A stretch of 7,175 bases of DNA from Fibrobacterota bacterium (GTDB lineage: Bacteria > Fibrobacterota > Chitinivibrionia > Chitinivibrionales > JANQEN01). A program made the translations under genes and the position numbers. How positions within the stretch are numbered: the stretch's first letter is position 1; every line of letters starts with the position of its first letter. This document shows positions 5,699 to 7,175 of this stretch, piece after piece. The notes below the pieces were generated by a model. The model saw only the letters and a program-made list of their open reading frames with translations. It did not search any database and was not told the DNA's origin. The stretch lies in assembly GCA_030619215.1 (NCBI GenBank), contig JAUXBV010000169.1, forward strand, positions 1 to 7,175. Reading direction: 5' to 3'.

Positions 5699-5947
5699 AT
5701 GCGAAAAGTTAATAATTATTTTATCCTGATTTTTTTTCTGTTGTTTGCTTATATGGGATGTAGTCCTACTTCGGACAGCGCAACGATTTCTATTGACCGG
5801 AACCAATGCATCGGCTGCGCAAAATGTATCGGCGTGTGCAAAGCCGATGCCATACGTATCCTTTCAAACAAGGCGGTGATCGATCCGTCAAAATGTATAA
5901 AATGCGGCAATTGTGTGGAAATCTGTCCGGTCAACGCAATTTATTAG
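5699..5947 (+). CDS. small ferredoxin, probable lipoprotein, 2[4Fe-4S]
   Basis: At 82 residues this is the smallest of the set. It has a short basic start (MRK), a hydrophobic segment, and AYMGCS with Cys21 as probable lipid-anchor cysteine; Gly at -1 fits a lipobox but Tyr at -3 is unusual. Nearly the whole mature protein is the ferredoxin fold, with Cys37/40/43/47 followed by Lys48 and Cys66/69/72/76 followed by Pro77. Its IDPSKCIKCG segment parallels IDPDKCIGCG and IDPQKCIGCS in the two preceding ferredoxins, pointing to shared ancestry by gene duplication. Ribosome binding site AGAGGA (5687-5692) lies 6 nt before the ATG. The gene starts 37 nt after the SHOCT ferredoxin and ends 6 nt before the barrel candidate, so translational coupling with the latter is likely. 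The predicted role is as an electron carrier at the envelope membrane. Confidence 0.87.
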   Translation: MRKVNNYFILIFFLLFAYMGCSPTSDSATISIDRNQCIGCAKCIGVCKADAIRILSNKAVIDPSKCIKCGNCVEICPVNAIY

Positions 5948-5953
5948 AGTATC

Positions 5954-7175
5954 ATGAAAATAATCGTAAAAATACTGTTTATTATTTGCATTGCAATACC
6001 CTGTTTTGCAAACCTTCAGTTTGAGATAAAGAATTATATCATCCATGCGGAAGAGGATCCGGTTGGCGACCAGGCGCGTTCGCGGCGTATCTGGAATTTT
6101 GACAGTAACATATTCGCATCGCGGAATTCAACACCGGACCTCCTGTGGTACTTTAACCATCGCCTGGATGGTTCAACCGTACACATGGCATTACCTGAAA
6201 GAATAATACCGCTTGTCAGCCATACCGCGCTTGGTATACAATATGATAAAAACATTTTATATCACGTCGGAATGACCAATGATATTCTCGGGCGTACCTC
6301 CGCTATCAGGCCGCAATACTTTTCAACGGTCGATTCAACAATGACACAAAAACTTCTTAACGGTATAAACATGCGATGGGAGGCCGATGCAAAGAAAGTT
6401 GATTTCTTAGCAGACCTTAACTATTTCAGGCTTAATTACGACCTTGGTTACGATGATGATGAGGTTACCAAATCAGTTGATGATGATTTATGGGCGGAAA
6501 TAGCCTTTGCTCTCAAACCTTCCGAGAGTTTCAGGATCGGGGTCGGCACCTTTTTGAAAATGGACTTTAACGCCTCAGGCGGTTATGACTATGGCGATCA
6601 TTATATAGGGCTTATGGGAGACCACACCATTAAACTGAAGAGGGCAAGAAAATTATTCCTCGACTGGCAGGTCGCCGAGCATTACCGTATCAGCGAAGCT
6701 CTTTATTATAAAGGAGATGCTGAAGGGTTTGCAACGGTAATCTACCTTAATCCTGTGTTAAAATTAAGAAATAAGGTCTATTTGAAAGGAAATGTAAAGC
6801 TTGACCTGTCAAAGAAAATGCAGAAGCAATGGTATGAGTTTACCTTTCGAAAAGCATGGAAAGGCCAGACAGCCCTTGACCTGAATTACTGGACTGTTCC
6901 CGGCTCATACTTTCCGCGCCGGGGAGCCGGAGCAAGAATGGCACTTTACCTGGGAAGATTCGGACTGATACCGGACATACAGATTTACTGGCGCTTAAAT
7001 AGAGATACACAGAAGTATGGTTACTACCGCACAACCGCCTCCCTGGAAACACTGCTCAATTTAAACCGCGTTGATATTTTTGCAGGATATACCTACACCT
7101 ATTTCAAAGACCTTAACGATTATGATCCCCTTGCCAGCAGGGGAGCACTAAGTCGGAGGCCAAGCGGTCTTAGGA
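5954..7175 (+). CDS. probable outer-membrane beta-barrel protein, 3' end beyond window
   Basis: An open frame of 407 codons runs from ATG 5954 to the window edge without a stop, so the protein is incomplete. It begins with a Sec signal (MKIIVK, then a hydrophobic core, CFA at 17-19, probable cleavage before Asn20). The rest is rich in aromatic residues and in alternating polar/hydrophobic stretches such as ALDLNYWTV, RMALYLGRF, IQIYWRLN and DIFAGYTYTYF. It has no long hydrophobic helix and no cysteine after the signal, which fits a transmembrane beta-barrel. I cannot assign it to a family, and no heme (CxxCH) or Fe-S motif is present. It starts only 6 nt after the ferredoxin lipoprotein stop with just a GAG as possible ribosome binding site, so translation is probably coupled. 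Context suggests that it works with the ferredoxins, perhaps as the pore or scaffold of an electron conduit. A soluble periplasmic beta-rich protein is the alternative. Confidence 0.75.
   Translation, partial: MKIIVKILFIICIAIPCFANLQFEIKNYIIHAEEDPVGDQARSRRIWNFDSNIFASRNSTPDLLWYFNHRLDGSTVHMALPERIIPLVSHTALGIQYDKNILYHVGMTNDILGRTSAIRPQYFSTVDSTMTQKLLNGINMRWEADAKKVDFLADLNYFRLNYDLGYDDDEVTKSVDDDLWAEIAFALKPSESFRIGVGTFLKMDFNASGGYDYGDHYIGLMGDHTIKLKRARKLFLDWQVAEHYRISEALYYKGDAEGFATVIYLNPVLKLRNKVYLKGNVKLDLSKKMQKQWYEFTFRKAWKGQTALDLNYWTVPGSYFPRRGAGARMALYLGRFGLIPDIQIYWRLNRDTQKYGYYRTTASLETLLNLNRVDIFAGYTYTYFKDLNDYDPLASRGALSRRPSGLR
7127..7173. repeat. GC-rich inverted repeats at window end
   Basis: CCCCT (7127-7131) pairs with AGGGG (7139-7143), and CTAAG (7148-7152) pairs with CTTAG (7169-7173). 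They lie inside the open barrel frame, where the encoded peptide (ASRGALSRRPSGLR) is Arg/Ser-rich and unlike the preceding beta-strand pattern. This may be a loop, or the edge of a repeat element cut by the window. Confidence 0.25.

Noticed and set aside
5806..6024. Overlapping + strand frame crossing the end of the last small ferredoxin and the start of the barrel gene
   Set aside because: It is out of frame with two strongly supported genes that have export signals, and it has no recognisable domain.

Overview
The window looks like chromosomal DNA of a Gram-negative, probably anaerobic bacterium. The evidence is several lipoprotein or Sec signal peptides, a protein that looks like an outer-membrane beta-barrel, four 2[4Fe-4S] ferredoxin-type proteins, and an ACT-domain protein of a kind I associate with anaerobic 2-oxoacid/CoA metabolism. 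Base composition is moderately AT-rich in genes and strongly AT-rich between them. I cannot name the phylum from this sequence. No RNA gene, CRISPR array, insertion sequence or phage gene is visible, and all convincing genes are on the + strand.

Region 1 (1-1575) starts with a short 12-bp tandem repeat. A likely two-gene unit follows: a stand-alone tandem-ACT protein (131-565) and a ketopantoate reductase-family dehydrogenase (610-1560) with its catalytic residues intact. The last codons and stop of the second gene lie in a perfect 15-bp tandem duplication. Region 2 (1576-2129) is a very AT-rich, apparently non-coding spacer with palindromes, a 12-bp direct repeat and a plausible promoter just before the next gene.

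Region 3 (2130-7175) is the interesting part: five co-directional genes forming a probable operon. They encode (i) an 842-residue secreted or lipid-anchored protein with seven fibronectin type III repeats and a C-terminal 2[4Fe-4S] ferredoxin domain; (ii) a small ferredoxin lipoprotein with a classical LAGC lipobox; (iii) after a 195-nt spacer rich in inverted repeats, a Sec-signal ferredoxin with a basic linker and a C-terminal SHOCT-like domain; (iv) a very small ferredoxin, probably a lipoprotein; and (v), 6 nt downstream, the first 407 codons of a signal-peptide-bearing, beta-strand-rich protein that runs off the window and is probably an outer-membrane barrel.

The four ferredoxins all carry eight cluster cysteines, yet all have export-type N-termini and no twin-arginine motif. 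My working hypothesis is a heme-free cell-envelope electron-transfer system. Lipid-anchored and periplasmic ferredoxins would pass electrons to or through the envelope, the last gene could supply a barrel, and the FN3-ferredoxin would be a long stalk or adhesin-like terminal carrier. The layout resembles porin-cytochrome conduits with ferredoxins in place of multiheme cytochromes. That role is inference; the domain content and gene order are read directly from the sequence.
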